Positions 53,071-63,663 of a DNA stretch of 64,000 nucleotides are shown in pieces. Origin of the DNA: Methanoculleus sp. SDB (lineage in GTDB: Archaea; Halobacteriota; Methanomicrobia; Methanomicrobiales; Methanomicrobiaceae); contig LKUD01000051.1 in the NCBI GenBank assembly GCA_001412355.1, forward strand, positions 1 through 64,000, given 5' to 3'. The stretch's first letter is position 1. Each line of letters opens with the position of its first letter. The position numbers and the translations under genes were made by a program. The notes under the pieces are model-generated. The model did not search any database. It was not told the origin of the DNA and saw only the letters and a list, made by a program, of their open reading frames with translations.

Positions 53071-53733
53071 ATGTCCAACCTGAATGTGCTGATTCTGGAT
53101 TTTGACGGGGTAATTCTCGAATCGGTTTTAGTAAAAACAGATGCCTTCCGAGAACTCTTTTCCTTTGCGCCCGAACATCTCGATGAAATCGTGAATTTTC
53201 ATCTCAATAACGGAGGAATGTCCAGATTTGACAAATTCCGATATATTTATGCACATATTCTGCTCGAACCACTGTCCGAGGAGCGGTTTTTATGGCTTGG
53301 CAGCCGTTTTTCGGAACTGGTCTTTGACGGGGTGCTCGCATCATCATTTGTCGACGGAGCCGAAGAACTGCTCAGAGTGTGTTCAAAACACATTCCGCTC
53401 TTCATCGTCTCGGCAACGCCCGAGGGGGAGATACGGGAAATTGTCAGGCGAAGGAATCTTGACCGTTATTTCACGGGTGTCTATGGCTCTCCCCGATCAA
53501 AAAGCGATTGCATCAGGGCTATCCTTGCCATGACAGGGGTTCCCCCGGAGTCCGTCCTCTTCGTCGGGGATGCGCATAACGATCTGCAGGCGGCAAAGGA
53601 GGCAGGAGTGCGATTTGTCGGCAGGGTCACCCCCCGTCAGCCGAACAGGTTCACCGGCGAACCCGGCGTCGATCATGTTATAAGCGACCTTTATGAACTT
53701 TACCGGTATATCAGGGCAGAATACGGTTCATGA
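53071..53733 (+). CDS. HAD-superfamily phosphatase
   Basis: The 220-residue protein has motif I LDFDGVILES near residue 9, motif II VSATP near 114 and motifs III/IV with KSDCIR and VGDAHNDLQAAKEAG. The cap inserted after motif I is of the phosphoglycolate/beta-phosphoglucomutase type. AAGGAGG lies about ten bases before the ATG. In this island a sugar phosphate, for instance a nonulosonate 9-phosphate, is a possible substrate. Confidence 0.87.
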   Translation: MSNLNVLILDFDGVILESVLVKTDAFRELFSFAPEHLDEIVNFHLNNGGMSRFDKFRYIYAHILLEPLSEERFLWLGSRFSELVFDGVLASSFVDGAEELLRVCSKHIPLFIVSATPEGEIREIVRRRNLDRYFTGVYGSPRSKSDCIRAILAMTGVPPESVLFVGDAHNDLQAAKEAGVRFVGRVTPRQPNRFTGEPGVDHVISDLYELYRYIRAEYGS

Positions 53734-53774
53734 AAATCCCGGTACCGGATGAGTGAAAAGACCCCGACCCCCCT

Positions 53775-55601
53775 TCATGGATTCCCTGAGCGACCGTCAA
53801 AAAAACTGCGCAGCCAGAGTTCCGTGCACACAATTCTCCATATTTCATGGGAATATGCCGAAGTGCCGGCGAGAAAATCACGAAAGCTTTCTTCAACTGC
53901 GGTGGCATTCCAGTACTTCCGTTTCCGGAAACTCTCCGAGGTGAGGATTGAACAGATCAACGCACGGAGATCCTCTTTCATCCACACCTCATCGGGTGCG
54001 GCGAATCCGACTTTATCCATGCGGCATCGAATTGCATCGGGGACAATCCCTTTGATGGCCTTTCTGAGAACGGATTTCGTTACACCCCTGCGAATTTTAT
54101 GGTCGAGCGGAAGTGCCCCGAAAAACTCGGCAAGACGGTAGTCAAGAAACGGAACCCGCGCCTCAACGGAAAAAGCCATCGAATTCCTGTCTTCGTAGTG
54201 CAAAAGGGCGGGAAGGTTCGTAGCCTCAATCTCAGCGGCAAGAACGCGGTCAAGCGTACCTTCATACCGGTTAATGGAGGGCACCGATCCACTCAGGAGC
54301 GCACGCCTGCCGGATCGAACCTGCCTCTGCACGAAGGCGTCCCGGAAGAAGGCGTGGTGGCGCAGAAGGCTCAACCCCACTTCACTTACGGCACGGGCAG
54401 GGTGGCGGACGAGACTGCGGAAGAACGGTACCATATATGCGATGTATCCTCCCAGCTGCTCGTCCGCACCCTGCCCGTCAAGCACGACACGGACCATTGT
54501 ACCGGCAAGATGCATAACACAGTACTGTGCGAATATGGAGAGCGATCCAAAGGGCTCATCCTGCATGTAGACAAGCCGATCGAGATGCTCTTTCAGCCGA
54601 TCCGGATCAGGATATACGGAATGGGGCGAGATCTCTGTTCCTGCAAGGGCGATGTCGATAAATCTGCCCTCATCAAATCGTTCATCGGCATACCGGGCCG
54701 AGAAGGTGTTCTGGCGATCCCCGACACTCCCCGGTGATTCGGTACGGATCAGACCATTAATCAGGGCGACAATTGTCGACGAATCAATGCCACCGCTCAG
54801 GCAGGTCCCGACCGGCACATCACTTCGAAGGCGAAGCCTTACGGAATCACGGAGCAGGTCAATACACCGCCCGGCAGCGTCCGCCTCTTCAGCACTTCCG
54901 CGTGATACCACCGTATCCGACATGAAGAGCCGCCAGTAGCGTTCCGGAGGGAGCGCTTCACCACCGCGAACAACCATGAAATGGGCCGGAGGGAGCTGGG
55001 ATATTCCTGCAAACATTGTTGCCGGCGTATGGTCCATAACGCCCCATGCAAGAAACGCCATCACCATCTCATCATCAGGGCGTGTGCCAATGCCCGGATG
55101 TTCGAGCAGCGCCTTGATCTCCGAGGCGAAGTAGAGTGATCCGTCCCTGAGAGCATAATAAAAAGGCTTTATCCCGAAGCGATCGCGGGCGCAGAAGAGT
55201 TCTCCGCAGGTACTGTCATACAGGGCGAATGCCCACATGCCGTTGAACCGTGCAAGGCACTCGGGCCCCCATTCCTCGAAGGCATGGAGGATGACTTCAC
55301 TGTCGCTTTCCGACCTGAAACGGTGGCCGAGCAGGGCAAGCTCCTTCCGGAGTTCCCGATAATTATAGATTTCCCCGTTGAAAACGAGCAGGAGCGACCC
55401 GTCTTCGTTCGTCATCGGCTGTACGGCATGCTCACTCAGATCGATGATGGACAGGCGCCGGTGGGCAAGGGCAATGCGGCCGTCACGAAAGAAACCCTCC
55501 CCGTCGGGTCCTCGATGGACAAGCCGCCCGGACATGCGTCGTACCAGCATCTCGTCCGGTTCACCTCCGGACATGGCAAAATGCCCCGCAATCCCGCACA
55601 T
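53775..55601 (-). CDS. asnB: Asparagine synthase (glutamine-hydrolysing)
   Basis: The 608-residue protein begins MCGIAGHFAMSG with the N-terminal nucleophile cysteine of the glutaminase domain. It contains the synthetase PP-loop SGGIDSST near residue 270. Both domains are complete. AsnB paralogues in glycan clusters often amidate uronic or other sugar acids, while also being candidates for ordinary asparagine synthesis. It is the only minus-strand gene between 47780 and 59533. Confidence 0.93.
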   Translation of the reverse strand: MCGIAGHFAMSGGEPDEMLVRRMSGRLVHRGPDGEGFFRDGRIALAHRRLSIIDLSEHAVQPMTNEDGSLLLVFNGEIYNYRELRKELALLGHRFRSESDSEVILHAFEEWGPECLARFNGMWAFALYDSTCGELFCARDRFGIKPFYYALRDGSLYFASEIKALLEHPGIGTRPDDEMVMAFLAWGVMDHTPATMFAGISQLPPAHFMVVRGGEALPPERYWRLFMSDTVVSRGSAEEADAAGRCIDLLRDSVRLRLRSDVPVGTCLSGGIDSSTIVALINGLIRTESPGSVGDRQNTFSARYADERFDEGRFIDIALAGTEISPHSVYPDPDRLKEHLDRLVYMQDEPFGSLSIFAQYCVMHLAGTMVRVVLDGQGADEQLGGYIAYMVPFFRSLVRHPARAVSEVGLSLLRHHAFFRDAFVQRQVRSGRRALLSGSVPSINRYEGTLDRVLAAEIEATNLPALLHYEDRNSMAFSVEARVPFLDYRLAEFFGALPLDHKIRRGVTKSVLRKAIKGIVPDAIRCRMDKVGFAAPDEVWMKEDLRALICSILTSESFRKRKYWNATAVEESFRDFLAGTSAYSHEIWRIVCTELWLRSFFDGRSGNP

Positions 55602-55812
55602 TATCTATTCTTTTTCGTTCTTCACTGTTATGAGCCCTCTGATCAAGTGCATGGGACAGGAAAGGCACAGCGGGTCTCATCCTGCCGGGTGCCTGCCGTC
55701 AGCCGGGCGGACGCTCGCCGGTCAGCATGAAACGGGCGATACTATAGAAGATTACATGAATCTTGGGAAGCAACACGTACCTCAGCTGTAAAAACGGCGG
55801 AAGAGCGATTCT

Positions 55813-56901
55813 ATGAGATTGTGCGTGATCGGGGACGGGAGAAGTGTGCACACGCAGCGGTGGGTGGAGTATTTTGCCGAACGGCACGAGGTGCACCTCA
55901 TCACCTATGATGCCATGGAACGAACCATCCCCGGGGTGCAGGAGCACGTTCTCCGGACAGTGATTCCCGGCCTCCATGCCGCATTCTGGCCCCGGCACAT
56001 CCGGATTATCCGTCTCGTCCGAAAAATTCGCCCCGATCTTATCCATGCGCATTTTATCACCAAATACGGATTTCACCTCGCACTGCTCCGGTTTCACCCG
56101 TCGGTACTCTCAGCATGGGGAGATGACGTGCTGATCCTTCCTCCGCAGAGCACCATCATCCGTGCTTTCACGCGCCTCGCCCTCCGCCGTGCCGACCGGA
56201 TCTACGCTGTCTCCCGCGACATACAATCCCGTATCATCCATGATTTTCATATCAGCCCCGATAAAGTCAGGCATCTTCCCTTCGGCGTGGATACCGGGAT
56301 GTTCAAGCCCGGACACCGTGACGAGCCGGCGGATCGCACGATTACGATCTTCTCAAACCGCGGCTTTCAGCCCGTATATGACAACGAAACACTTGTGAGA
56401 GGATTCGCCGGGGCATATGCCGAAAATCCATCCCTCAGGCTGATTCTCAAGGGTGAAGGGCCGGAAAAGGAAAAAATAGCCGGACTCGTGCACCTTCTGG
56501 GAATAGACGGTGTTGTTATATTCCAGGGGCGCGGGGAATACCGGGACGTGGCAACAGACCTTCGGGCTGCGGATATCTTCATCACAACGGCACTATCGGA
56601 CGGAACTCCCGTCTCGCTGCTCGAGGCAATGGCGGCAGGACTCCCCTGCATTGCCACGGCGGTAGGCGGGATACCCGAATGGATTCGCGATGAAGAAAAC
56701 GGCCTTATGGTAAGGCCGAGAGAGCCCGCGCTTGTTGCAGAAAAAATCTTAATGCTCGCCGAAGACGAACAGAAACGAAGAACACTGGGGATGAACGCCC
56801 GGAAAAATATTGAAGATTCTGGAGACTGGTGGAAACTCATGAAAACGGCGGAAGATGATTACATCGCCCTTATCAGACAGTACGGAGGAAAAGGGGAATG
56901 A
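55813..56901 (+). CDS. GT4-family glycosyltransferase
   Basis: The 362-residue GT-B protein opens LCVIGDGRSVHTQRW and carries the GT4 acceptor/donor motif EAMAAGLPCIAT near residue 274, with ALSDGTPVSLLEA before it. The retaining mechanism of GT4 enzymes would suit a GDP- or UDP-sugar. It overlaps the dehydratase gene by four bases, so it probably uses the product of the following sugar pathway. Confidence 0.9.
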   Translation: MRLCVIGDGRSVHTQRWVEYFAERHEVHLITYDAMERTIPGVQEHVLRTVIPGLHAAFWPRHIRIIRLVRKIRPDLIHAHFITKYGFHLALLRFHPSVLSAWGDDVLILPPQSTIIRAFTRLALRRADRIYAVSRDIQSRIIHDFHISPDKVRHLPFGVDTGMFKPGHRDEPADRTITIFSNRGFQPVYDNETLVRGFAGAYAENPSLRLILKGEGPEKEKIAGLVHLLGIDGVVIFQGRGEYRDVATDLRAADIFITTALSDGTPVSLLEAMAAGLPCIATAVGGIPEWIRDEENGLMVRPREPALVAEKILMLAEDEQKRRTLGMNARKNIEDSGDWWKLMKTAEDDYIALIRQYGGKGE

Positions 56902-57884
56902 AATGGAAGGGAAAATCAGTACTGGTGACCGGTGCCGGCGGTTTCATCGGAAGTCATCTGGTCGAACGCCTTCTCGGGGAAGGTGCAAACGTCACCGCAC
57001 TGGTCCATTACAACTCCCGCAATGATTGGGGAATGCTTGAGGATATCTCCCATGAAGGCAAATCCCCTGAGGTTATAGCGGGAGATGTGACGGATGCGCG
57101 CGCTGTACGGTGCTGTACCGAAGGCAAAGATGTCGTTTTTCACCTCGCGGCACTTATCGGAATCCCCTATTCGTACCGTGCACCGGAATCCTACGTGGCC
57201 ACGAATATCAGGGGAACCCTGAACGTGATGCAGGCGGCTCTCGATGCCGGCGTGTCCCGCGTCGTACATACGTCCACGAGCGAAGTATACGGGACCGCGC
57301 GCTATACCCCCATCGATGAGGAACACCCCCTGCAAGGCCAGTCCCCGTACTCGGCCAGCAAGATCGGAGCTGACAAAATCGCCGAATCGTTCTTCTGCTC
57401 CTTCGATCTCCCGGTGACGACGCTCCGTCCGTTCAATACCTTCGGGCCCCGCCAGTCGACCCGCGCCATAATTCCCACAATCATTACCCAGGCGCTCACA
57501 TCGGATACCGTGAGACTCGGATCCTTGGATCCGGTCAGGGATCTGACCTATGTCGCTGACACCGTTTCCGCTTTCATCAGGATAGCCGGATCGCCGGCAG
57601 CGATCGGAGAGACGGTAAATGCAGGAAGCGGAAAGGGCGTGACAATCGGTGAGCTTGCACGGATGATCCTCAACGCGGTCAATCCTGACGCAACGATTGC
57701 GACAGACGATGCCCGGGTAAGGCCCGGAAAGAGCGAAGTGATGACACTTATCTGCAATAACGAAAAAGCCGGAAACCTGATTGGCTGGAAACCGTCATAT
57801 ACGCTCGAAGAGGGCATCGCCCTCACAATCACATGGATGAAGGAACACCTCGCACGGTATAAGCCGGGACTGTATACGGTGTAG
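56898..57884 (+). CDS. LegB-like nucleotide-sugar 4,6-dehydratase
   Basis: The 328-residue extended SDR starts GKSVLVTGAGGFIGSHL and has HYNSRNDWGMLED near residue 37, closely resembling the YNS-x-NSWGWLD signature of LegB-type GDP-GlcNAc dehydratases. HLAALIGIPYSY and YSASK (Y-x3-K) complete the active site. LegB starts GDP-linked legionaminic acid synthesis. No LegC-type aminotransferase is adjacent, so a simpler 6-deoxysugar is equally possible. Confidence 0.82.
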   Translation: MKWKGKSVLVTGAGGFIGSHLVERLLGEGANVTALVHYNSRNDWGMLEDISHEGKSPEVIAGDVTDARAVRCCTEGKDVVFHLAALIGIPYSYRAPESYVATNIRGTLNVMQAALDAGVSRVVHTSTSEVYGTARYTPIDEEHPLQGQSPYSASKIGADKIAESFFCSFDLPVTTLRPFNTFGPRQSTRAIIPTIITQALTSDTVRLGSLDPVRDLTYVADTVSAFIRIAGSPAAIGETVNAGSGKGVTIGELARMILNAVNPDATIATDDARVRPGKSEVMTLICNNEKAGNLIGWKPSYTLEEGIALTITWMKEHLARYKPGLYTV

Positions 57885-57896
57885 GAGGACAGGGAG

Positions 57897-58601
57897 ATGC
57901 AGGCAGTCATACTTGCCGGGGGACGCGGGCGACGGCTTCGCCCTTATACGACGGTGCTCCCGAAACCTCTCATGCCGATTGGTGATTACCCGATTCTCGA
58001 AGTCATACTCCGCCAGCTGCACCAGTGCGGGTTTGATGACATCATCATCAGCACCGGATACCTCCATGAAATCATCCGCGCATATCTCGACTCTGCGGCA
58101 CATCCGGGATGGCATATCCGGTACAGCCATGAACAGGAGCCGCTCGGGACAATCGGTCCGCTCCGCCTCATACATGATCTCGAATCCCGCTTCCTCGTAA
58201 TGAACGGGGATATCCTGACCGATCTGAATTACCGGCTCCTGATGGAGGCGCATACTGCACAGGAGGCCCGTGCGACGGTTGCGACATACCAGCGCGATGT
58301 CCCGATCGATTTCGGTGTTCTCACACGCGATGCGGAGAACCGGATCACATCGTTCCGTGAAAAACCGCTTTTCCACTTCGACGTGAGCATGGGAATTTAC
58401 GTCTTTGAGCGGGACATTCTGGAGTTTGTCCCGGAGGACAGGCCGTTCGGCTTCGATGATCTGATGTATGCGCTGATTGACGCGGAAGAGCGGGTGTACA
58501 GTTACCCCTATGACGGGTACTGGCTCGATATCGGGCGTCCCGACGATTATGAACGCTCCATCGAAGAGTTCGATCAATTCAGGGACCGGTTTTTGATATG
58601 A
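57897..58601 (+). CDS. Sugar-1-phosphate nucleotidyltransferase, PtmE-like without CBS
   Basis: The 234-residue protein has AVILAGGRGRRLRPYTTVLPK at its start, KPLMPIGDYPIL, and VMNGDILTDL near residue 100. It is a nucleotidyltransferase of the mannose-1-phosphate guanylyltransferase/PtmE type. Campylobacter PtmE has CBS domains in front; here they are missing. A lone CBS protein lies at 23231. The short gap to the dehydratase and overlap with the reductase make a GDP-sugar pathway likely. Confidence 0.86.
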   Translation: MQAVILAGGRGRRLRPYTTVLPKPLMPIGDYPILEVILRQLHQCGFDDIIISTGYLHEIIRAYLDSAAHPGWHIRYSHEQEPLGTIGPLRLIHDLESRFLVMNGDILTDLNYRLLMEAHTAQEARATVATYQRDVPIDFGVLTRDAENRITSFREKPLFHFDVSMGIYVFERDILEFVPEDRPFGFDDLMYALIDAEERVYSYPYDGYWLDIGRPDDYERSIEEFDQFRDRFLI

Positions 58602-59533
58602 ACGTGCTCGTGACGGGTGCATCGGGTTTTACCGGACAGAGTATGCTCCGGTACCTGAACGGCATTCTGCCTGCCGACGCGGCACTCATCGCACACTATC
58701 GTGCGTCGCCTGTTCCATCCGGCATTCCCTGCACCCGGCTCCGCGCAAATCTTCGTTCAGCTGCCGAGACGGAATCGATGATCCGCGCATCAGAACCCGA
58801 TTACATCCTGCACCTCGCGGGGCGCACCCGGGGAAGCCGGGACGATCTCTTTGCCGACAACACCCTCGCGGCAGGCAACCTGATCGACGCGGTCAGGGGG
58901 GCTGCGGACAGCGCCGTTGTCCTGCTGGTGAGTTCCGCGGCGGTCTATGGAAATGCCGGGGATCTGCCGGTACCTGAAACCACACACATCGCACCGGTCA
59001 GCACCTACGGTGCTGCCAAAGCAGCCGAAGAACTGCTTGTATACGCCGAAATGGAGCGATACGGCCTCAGAATTTCCATTGCGCGTCCGTTCAACCTCTG
59101 TGGTCCCGGACAATCGGGTGCTTTCGCTTTGGGATCCGTCATCAGACAGGCAGTTGCGATTGAGCGCCATGAGCAGGAAACGCTGCAGCTTGCGAATATC
59201 GACTCACGCCGCGACTTCATCGATGTCCGGGATGCCGTCAGGGCATTCTGGGCGATTGCCGCCCATACCGCATTCGATAGCGCGTGCAGAGGAGTCAGGT
59301 TTAATGTCGGGTCCGGTGCAAGCACGTCGGTCCGCGAGATCCTTCAGATGATCGAAGCGGTTGCCGGACGCAGTTATCCGGTCAGCGCGCATCCTTCACC
59401 GGAGCTGATCCCGGCACAAACAGCGGATATCACCCGGATTTGCACTGTTTGCAGATGGAAACCGGAATGGACGCTTGAACGGACAATGGAGAGTATGCTC
59501 GCGGCAGAACGCGAAACTCCCCGCACGCCATAA
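58598..59533 (+). CDS. NAD-dependent sugar reductase/epimerase, Rmd-like
   Basis: The 311-residue SDR has LVTGASGFTGQSML near residue 4, YGAAK (Y-x3-K) near 140, RPFNLCGPGQ near 160 and RRDFIDVRDAVRAFW near 205. The last block is typical of GDP-6-deoxy-D-lyxo-4-hexulose reductases (Rmd). It would reduce the 4-keto sugar from the upstream dehydratase. It is the last gene of the glycan island, nine bases from the convergent top6A. Confidence 0.8.
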   Translation: MNVLVTGASGFTGQSMLRYLNGILPADAALIAHYRASPVPSGIPCTRLRANLRSAAETESMIRASEPDYILHLAGRTRGSRDDLFADNTLAAGNLIDAVRGAADSAVVLLVSSAAVYGNAGDLPVPETTHIAPVSTYGAAKAAEELLVYAEMERYGLRISIARPFNLCGPGQSGAFALGSVIRQAVAIERHEQETLQLANIDSRRDFIDVRDAVRAFWAIAAHTAFDSACRGVRFNVGSGASTSVREILQMIEAVAGRSYPVSAHPSPELIPAQTADITRICTVCRWKPEWTLERTMESMLAAERETPRTP

Positions 59534-59542
59534 ACGGAACTA

Positions 59543-60634
59543 TCAGAGGATTCCCATCTCGCTCAGGCGGGCGGGAAGATATTCGCGGGTGACAAAATCA
59601 AGACCCCTGCTTGCGAATGCCTGCTGTTCAGACTTAAGCTTCATCGAGAGCTGGAGATTGATCTCCTTCTTCCAGTACTCCGTATCAAACCGCGGATCGG
59701 TCAGTTCCGCTTTCAGCGCCGCGATATCGCCCTCGGTGAGCGCATCCGAGGGGAGATTGTATTCACCGATGTCCGAGGGCTGAACACCGATAAACTGCGC
59801 CCCGGGTGTTGCAAGAATATCCGACATGTGCGCACTCTTGATAGAGCCGTAGGCAACGCTGGCAAAAATACGGTACGACCACGGATCACCGTCCGTGAAG
59901 ATAACTACCGGAAGCTGCATCTCGGTAGAGAGACGCCTGAGCACCCTCCGGGTGGAACGCGCGGGCTGGCCCTTGAGATGGACTAATACGGCATTATACT
60001 CCTCATCGAAGCCGTTTTCCATGAGCCGGGCATACATACCGCCGGTCTCGATAGCGATGACGAATTTCGCGTCGTGATCAAGGAATTCGAGCGTATCGAC
60101 GTTATTCGGTATGGGATATCCCGCCTCGCCCACATCCTCCTGGCAGTGGATCTCCCGATCACCCCGCCGCGTCTGTTCCCGAAGGCGGAGTGGGCCGTAG
60201 ATTGAGGCGCCGTCTTCTTCGGGGCGGAGGTGGAACGCTTCGCGCTGGAGATCTGTGAGTATCTCGAGGTCTTCTATCAGGAGGTTGCTCTCGTCCTGTG
60301 CGCCGAATTTGGCTTTTTTCCATCCTTCAGAGATGTAATACATCTCCCTCAGGGTGGATGATCGGTTCTCCTCGAGCTGGTGCTTGAGAAATCCGATGAC
60401 AAAGGCCATTTTCAGGAGATGCATGGCGCTTTTCGCCGATATGGCCGAACGGGTGCTGGCCCGATCGCCGTACTTCCAGACCCCGCTGTCATCATCGTAT
60501 TCGATATTCTTCTTCGTCCGGGTGGGAAGCGTGATGAACGGAATCCCACCGTCGCTCATCTGGTCGTACCAGGTGCGGGCGATCTCCACAAGCCGCTCCT
60601 TCGTTTTCTGATCCTTTTCATGCTTCGATGTCAC
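59543..60634 (-). CDS. top6A: DNA topoisomerase VI subunit A
   Basis: The product of about 363 residues is Spo11-like. The catalytic tyrosine lies in TLREMYYIS near residue 100. The Toprim domain has the glutamate in [12 protein letters not shown] and the D-x-D pair in [12 protein letters not shown]. It cleaves and religates double-stranded DNA with subunit B. GTG at 60634 with GGTGG in front is preferred over GTG at 60649. Its start overlaps the end of top6B. Confidence 0.96.
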   Translation of the reverse strand: MTSKHEKDQKTKERLVEIARTWYDQMSDGGIPFITLPTRTKKNIEYDDDSGVWKYGDRASTRSAISAKSAMHLLKMAFVIGFLKHQLEENRSSTLREMYYISEGWKKAKFGAQDESNLLIEDLEILTDLQREAFHLRPEEDGASIYGPLRLREQTRRGDREIHCQEDVGEAGYPIPNNVDTLEFLDHDAKFVIAIETGGMYARLMENGFDEEYNAVLVHLKGQPARSTRRVLRRLSTEMQLPVVIFTDGDPWSYRIFASVAYGSIKSAHMSDILATPGAQFIGVQPSDIGEYNLPSDALTEGDIAALKAELTDPRFDTEYWKKEINLQLSMKLKSEQQAFASRGLDFVTREYLPARLSEMGIL

Positions 60635-62429
60635 AGTCCACCACCACAATCTTCACCGACTCGTCGACCCCCCGCACATCAAAGGTGCCCCCGCAGCCAC
60701 CCCGGTACCGCACGCTCCATTCGCCGTCGGGAGGCAGGGAACACTTCCATATCTTATGATACTCCTCCCCGACTTTGTCGACAAATGCGGGAGGTTCGCT
60801 GGCATCCCCGGCAGAATCCGGGGAAAGATGAAACAGGGTCAGATCGACGGCCTTGCTCGTGAAATTATTCACCGTGATTTCCACAATACCGTCAACGGTC
60901 CGCTTCTTCGCGATAAGCCTGTGCATGATCCGCCCTTCAATCGGCGTTGTGTTGATCGGAGGGAGATTCACGATTTCGCTCACCTTTGCCGCAATATCGG
61001 GTATAATCGAACAAACGGCCCGGGCACGGTCCTCCTGCTGACGGTTGCGATCCCTCCTGTTGAGAAAGGTCTTGAGTTCGCGGCCCAATTCCTGCAACGC
61101 CAGCACGATTTCACGTTCAATTTCAGGAATTGCCGCTATCGCATCCTTGCTTTCACTCGTGAAGGGCACGTTCGTCGATGCGATATGGACAAGTATCAGC
61201 ACCGGGCCTGTCGGCAGTCCCTGCTGGGACAGGTTATACGCTTTCCAGTTAATCCCTGCTATCGCTCCCGTAATCGCGCACCCTCCCTGCTGGTAGAGAA
61301 GCGGTACACGGTTTGCAAACCGGAGAATCTGCCCGGCACCGTCCGCCGGAAGCCGGCCGCCGTATCCAAGGGCCGCTTCGACAACAAAGGGGTGACCGCC
61401 GTACACCCTGCTGCTCCGCGTTCGCGCTTTTACGAAATCAAGCTGGAACTCCTTGTCAAGCCCCTGCCGCATAAGATCCTCGCCAATCGGCGAAAGACAC
61501 CGGGAAGCAGGGGGAGGCGGTATTGCCGTCGTCTGCATGGTTTCGAGCAGGGCTTTGAGCTGTTCGGTGGAGAGAGATTTTACAGGCACGGAGGGATCCG
61601 CATCTATCGCACGGATAATGTCCTCAGCGGTCTTTTTCCCCACGCGCGAGAACTCCCCGATCAGGAAATTTTCGAGCGGCAGCTCACTCGTGCCTGCCAT
61701 CCGTTTCAGCATCCCGAATTCGATGCCGTGCGGATGAGGAGCGATCGCCTTTGCGCAGGGAGGCACCTCTTCGACGACACGTTCAAAAAGGAACGATTCC
61801 CCGTCGATGTCTGCACGCATCCGCGCATGGGGATTGACGACAGCAGTATACCGGAGGTAGTCAAGAAGACGCTTTTTGGCCGCGAGCGTGCTCCGGAATT
61901 CAATCTCCACCCGGGTGCCATGCGTCCGGTCCCATGCGATCTCTTCATGAAGCACCACATCGGGTTCGTTCGTCTCTGTCCTGATCATCAGTTCAAACCG
62001 GTGGGCCGGTTCCTGAGCACCCGTGCGTGACACGACGGTTGCCGGCACGCCCGTCGTAAGCTGGGCATACAGTACAGCCGCACTGATGCCGATTCCCTGC
62101 TGGCCACGGCTCTGCTTGATCTGATGAAAACGGGATCCGTAGAGGAGTTTCCCGAAGACATAGGGCACCTGTGCCGGGATGATTCCCGGGCCGTTGTCCT
62201 CGACGATGATACGGTAGACATCACGGTCGACTTTCCGGATTCCGACAAACAGATCGGGGAGCACCTGCGCCTCCTCGCAGGCGTCCAGTGCATTGTCGAC
62301 AGCTTCCTTGACGGTGGTGATGATGCCCCGCGTGGGCGAATCAAACCCGAGGAGATGTTTGTTCTTTTCGAAGAATTCCGCAACGCTGATACTTCTCTGC
62401 TGCTTCGCGAGTTCCTCAGCAAGCACCAA
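60618..62429 (-). CDS. top6B: DNA topoisomerase VI subunit B
   Basis: The 603-residue protein has the GHKL ATPase motifs [14 protein letters not shown] (N box), VEDNGPGI (G1) and [12 protein letters not shown] (G2), followed by the helix-two-turn-helix, transducer and C-terminal immunoglobulin-like parts. ATP-driven dimerisation gates DNA passage. The first 14 bases overlap hisS, and the end overlaps top6A, giving a tightly packed operon. Confidence 0.97.
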   Translation of the reverse strand: MVLAEELAKQQRSISVAEFFEKNKHLLGFDSPTRGIITTVKEAVDNALDACEEAQVLPDLFVGIRKVDRDVYRIIVEDNGPGIIPAQVPYVFGKLLYGSRFHQIKQSRGQQGIGISAAVLYAQLTTGVPATVVSRTGAQEPAHRFELMIRTETNEPDVVLHEEIAWDRTHGTRVEIEFRSTLAAKKRLLDYLRYTAVVNPHARMRADIDGESFLFERVVEEVPPCAKAIAPHPHGIEFGMLKRMAGTSELPLENFLIGEFSRVGKKTAEDIIRAIDADPSVPVKSLSTEQLKALLETMQTTAIPPPPASRCLSPIGEDLMRQGLDKEFQLDFVKARTRSSRVYGGHPFVVEAALGYGGRLPADGAGQILRFANRVPLLYQQGGCAITGAIAGINWKAYNLSQQGLPTGPVLILVHIASTNVPFTSESKDAIAAIPEIEREIVLALQELGRELKTFLNRRDRNRQQEDRARAVCSIIPDIAAKVSEIVNLPPINTTPIEGRIMHRLIAKKRTVDGIVEITVNNFTSKAVDLTLFHLSPDSAGDASEPPAFVDKVGEEYHKIWKCSLPPDGEWSVRYRGGCGGTFDVRGVDESVKIVVVDCDIEA

Positions 62430-63648
62430 ATGCCTTCACCTCGGCAATGGCATCTTCGACCCCGCATTCCCGCTGCTCGCCGGAATGAAGGTTTTTCAAC
62501 GTCACTGTCCCGGCGATGCATTCGCGCTCCCCGAGCAGAACAACGAAATCAGCGTTCTTCGCCGCATGTTTCATCTGGGCTCCGATCCCGCGGTCAATGA
62601 GATTGAGTTCCGCATGCACTCCCTCCCTTCTGAACCTGCGTGCAGCGGCAAACGCCGCGTGACGTGCCCCCGGCGTATAGAGGATTCCCAGAACGGGAGG
62701 GCGGGGCCCGTCGATCCCGCCCAGTGAGACGAGAACCCTGTCAAAACCGATGGCAAAGCCGCATGACGCGACATCGTCGCCCCCGAAGAGATAGGCGAGC
62801 CGGTACGCACCGCCGCCAAGTATCTGGTTTTCAGCGCCGAGGTTCTCTGCAAATGCCTCGAAAACCATACCCGTATAATAATCAAGACCGCGCGCAATCC
62901 CGAAATCGAGCGTATATTCGAGTCCTTCGGCATCCAGGATCGCTAATGTCTCCCCGATGCGTGACAACTCCGGCAGATCACCGCAGAGATCGCGCATTTC
63001 TTCGATGGTTCGGCATTCCGGAAGAGCTTTGAGTGCATCATACCGGTCGGTGGTTCCTGTTTCTTCGGAGAATGTCCGAAGACCATCGAAGTCCCGTTTA
63101 TCAAGATATGCCATCATGCGTCTCTGAACCTGAGGATCAAGCCCGGAAAGAAGGAATTTCATCGGCGCCAGATGCCCGATATGCATGTCGAACGAAACAC
63201 CGGTGGCCGCCAGAACGTCCGCTCCGACGAGCACGACCTCCGCATCGGCTGCGGCGGTGTCGGCACCGATCAGTTCGATCCCGAACTGCCAGAACTGGCG
63301 ATACCGTCCTTTCTGCGGCCGTTCGTACCGGAAGCAGTCGGCCACGTAACTCCACCGGACGGGTTTCGGGAGCACCCGCCCCTCATTAACGTACATACGC
63401 AGGACCGATGCAGTTATTTCCGGGCGCAGGGCAAGCATCCTTCCCCCTTTGTCCTCAAATGCATACATCTCATGAATGATTCCCTCGCCTGATCGCAGCG
63501 TGAAAAGTTCAGCCTCTTCAAATATGGGAGTGCATACCTCGCCGTACCCCCACTTCTCCGCGGTCTCACGCATACATCGTTCCACCGCCCGACGGTGTCT
63601 CATCTCTCCGGGCAAAAAATCCCGCGTTCCCCGTGGTTTCTGAAGCAT
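62416..63648 (-). CDS. hisS: Histidyl-tRNA synthetase
   Basis: The 410-residue class II synthetase starts with [11 protein letters not shown], has motif 2 [14 protein letters not shown] near residue 108 and histidine-binding segments [11 protein letters not shown] near 260 and LGGGAYR near 280. Motif 3 is [10 protein letters not shown] near 297, and a C-terminal anticodon-binding domain follows. It lies between a small membrane protein and top6B. Confidence 0.97.
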   Translation of the reverse strand: MLQKPRGTRDFLPGEMRHRRAVERCMRETAEKWGYGEVCTPIFEEAELFTLRSGEGIIHEMYAFEDKGGRMLALRPEITASVLRMYVNEGRVLPKPVRWSYVADCFRYERPQKGRYRQFWQFGIELIGADTAAADAEVVLVGADVLAATGVSFDMHIGHLAPMKFLLSGLDPQVQRRMMAYLDKRDFDGLRTFSEETGTTDRYDALKALPECRTIEEMRDLCGDLPELSRIGETLAILDAEGLEYTLDFGIARGLDYYTGMVFEAFAENLGAENQILGGGAYRLAYLFGGDDVASCGFAIGFDRVLVSLGGIDGPRPPVLGILYTPGARHAAFAAARRFRREGVHAELNLIDRGIGAQMKHAAKNADFVVLLGERECIAGTVTLKNLHSGEQRECGVEDAIAEVKAFGAC

Positions 63649-63663
63649 TCGAAAACTCCCGTA

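Noticed and set aside
60756-62030. 424-codon plus-strand frame over top6B
   Set aside because: Long only because of the base composition; no domain, and top6B motifs are intact on the minus strand.
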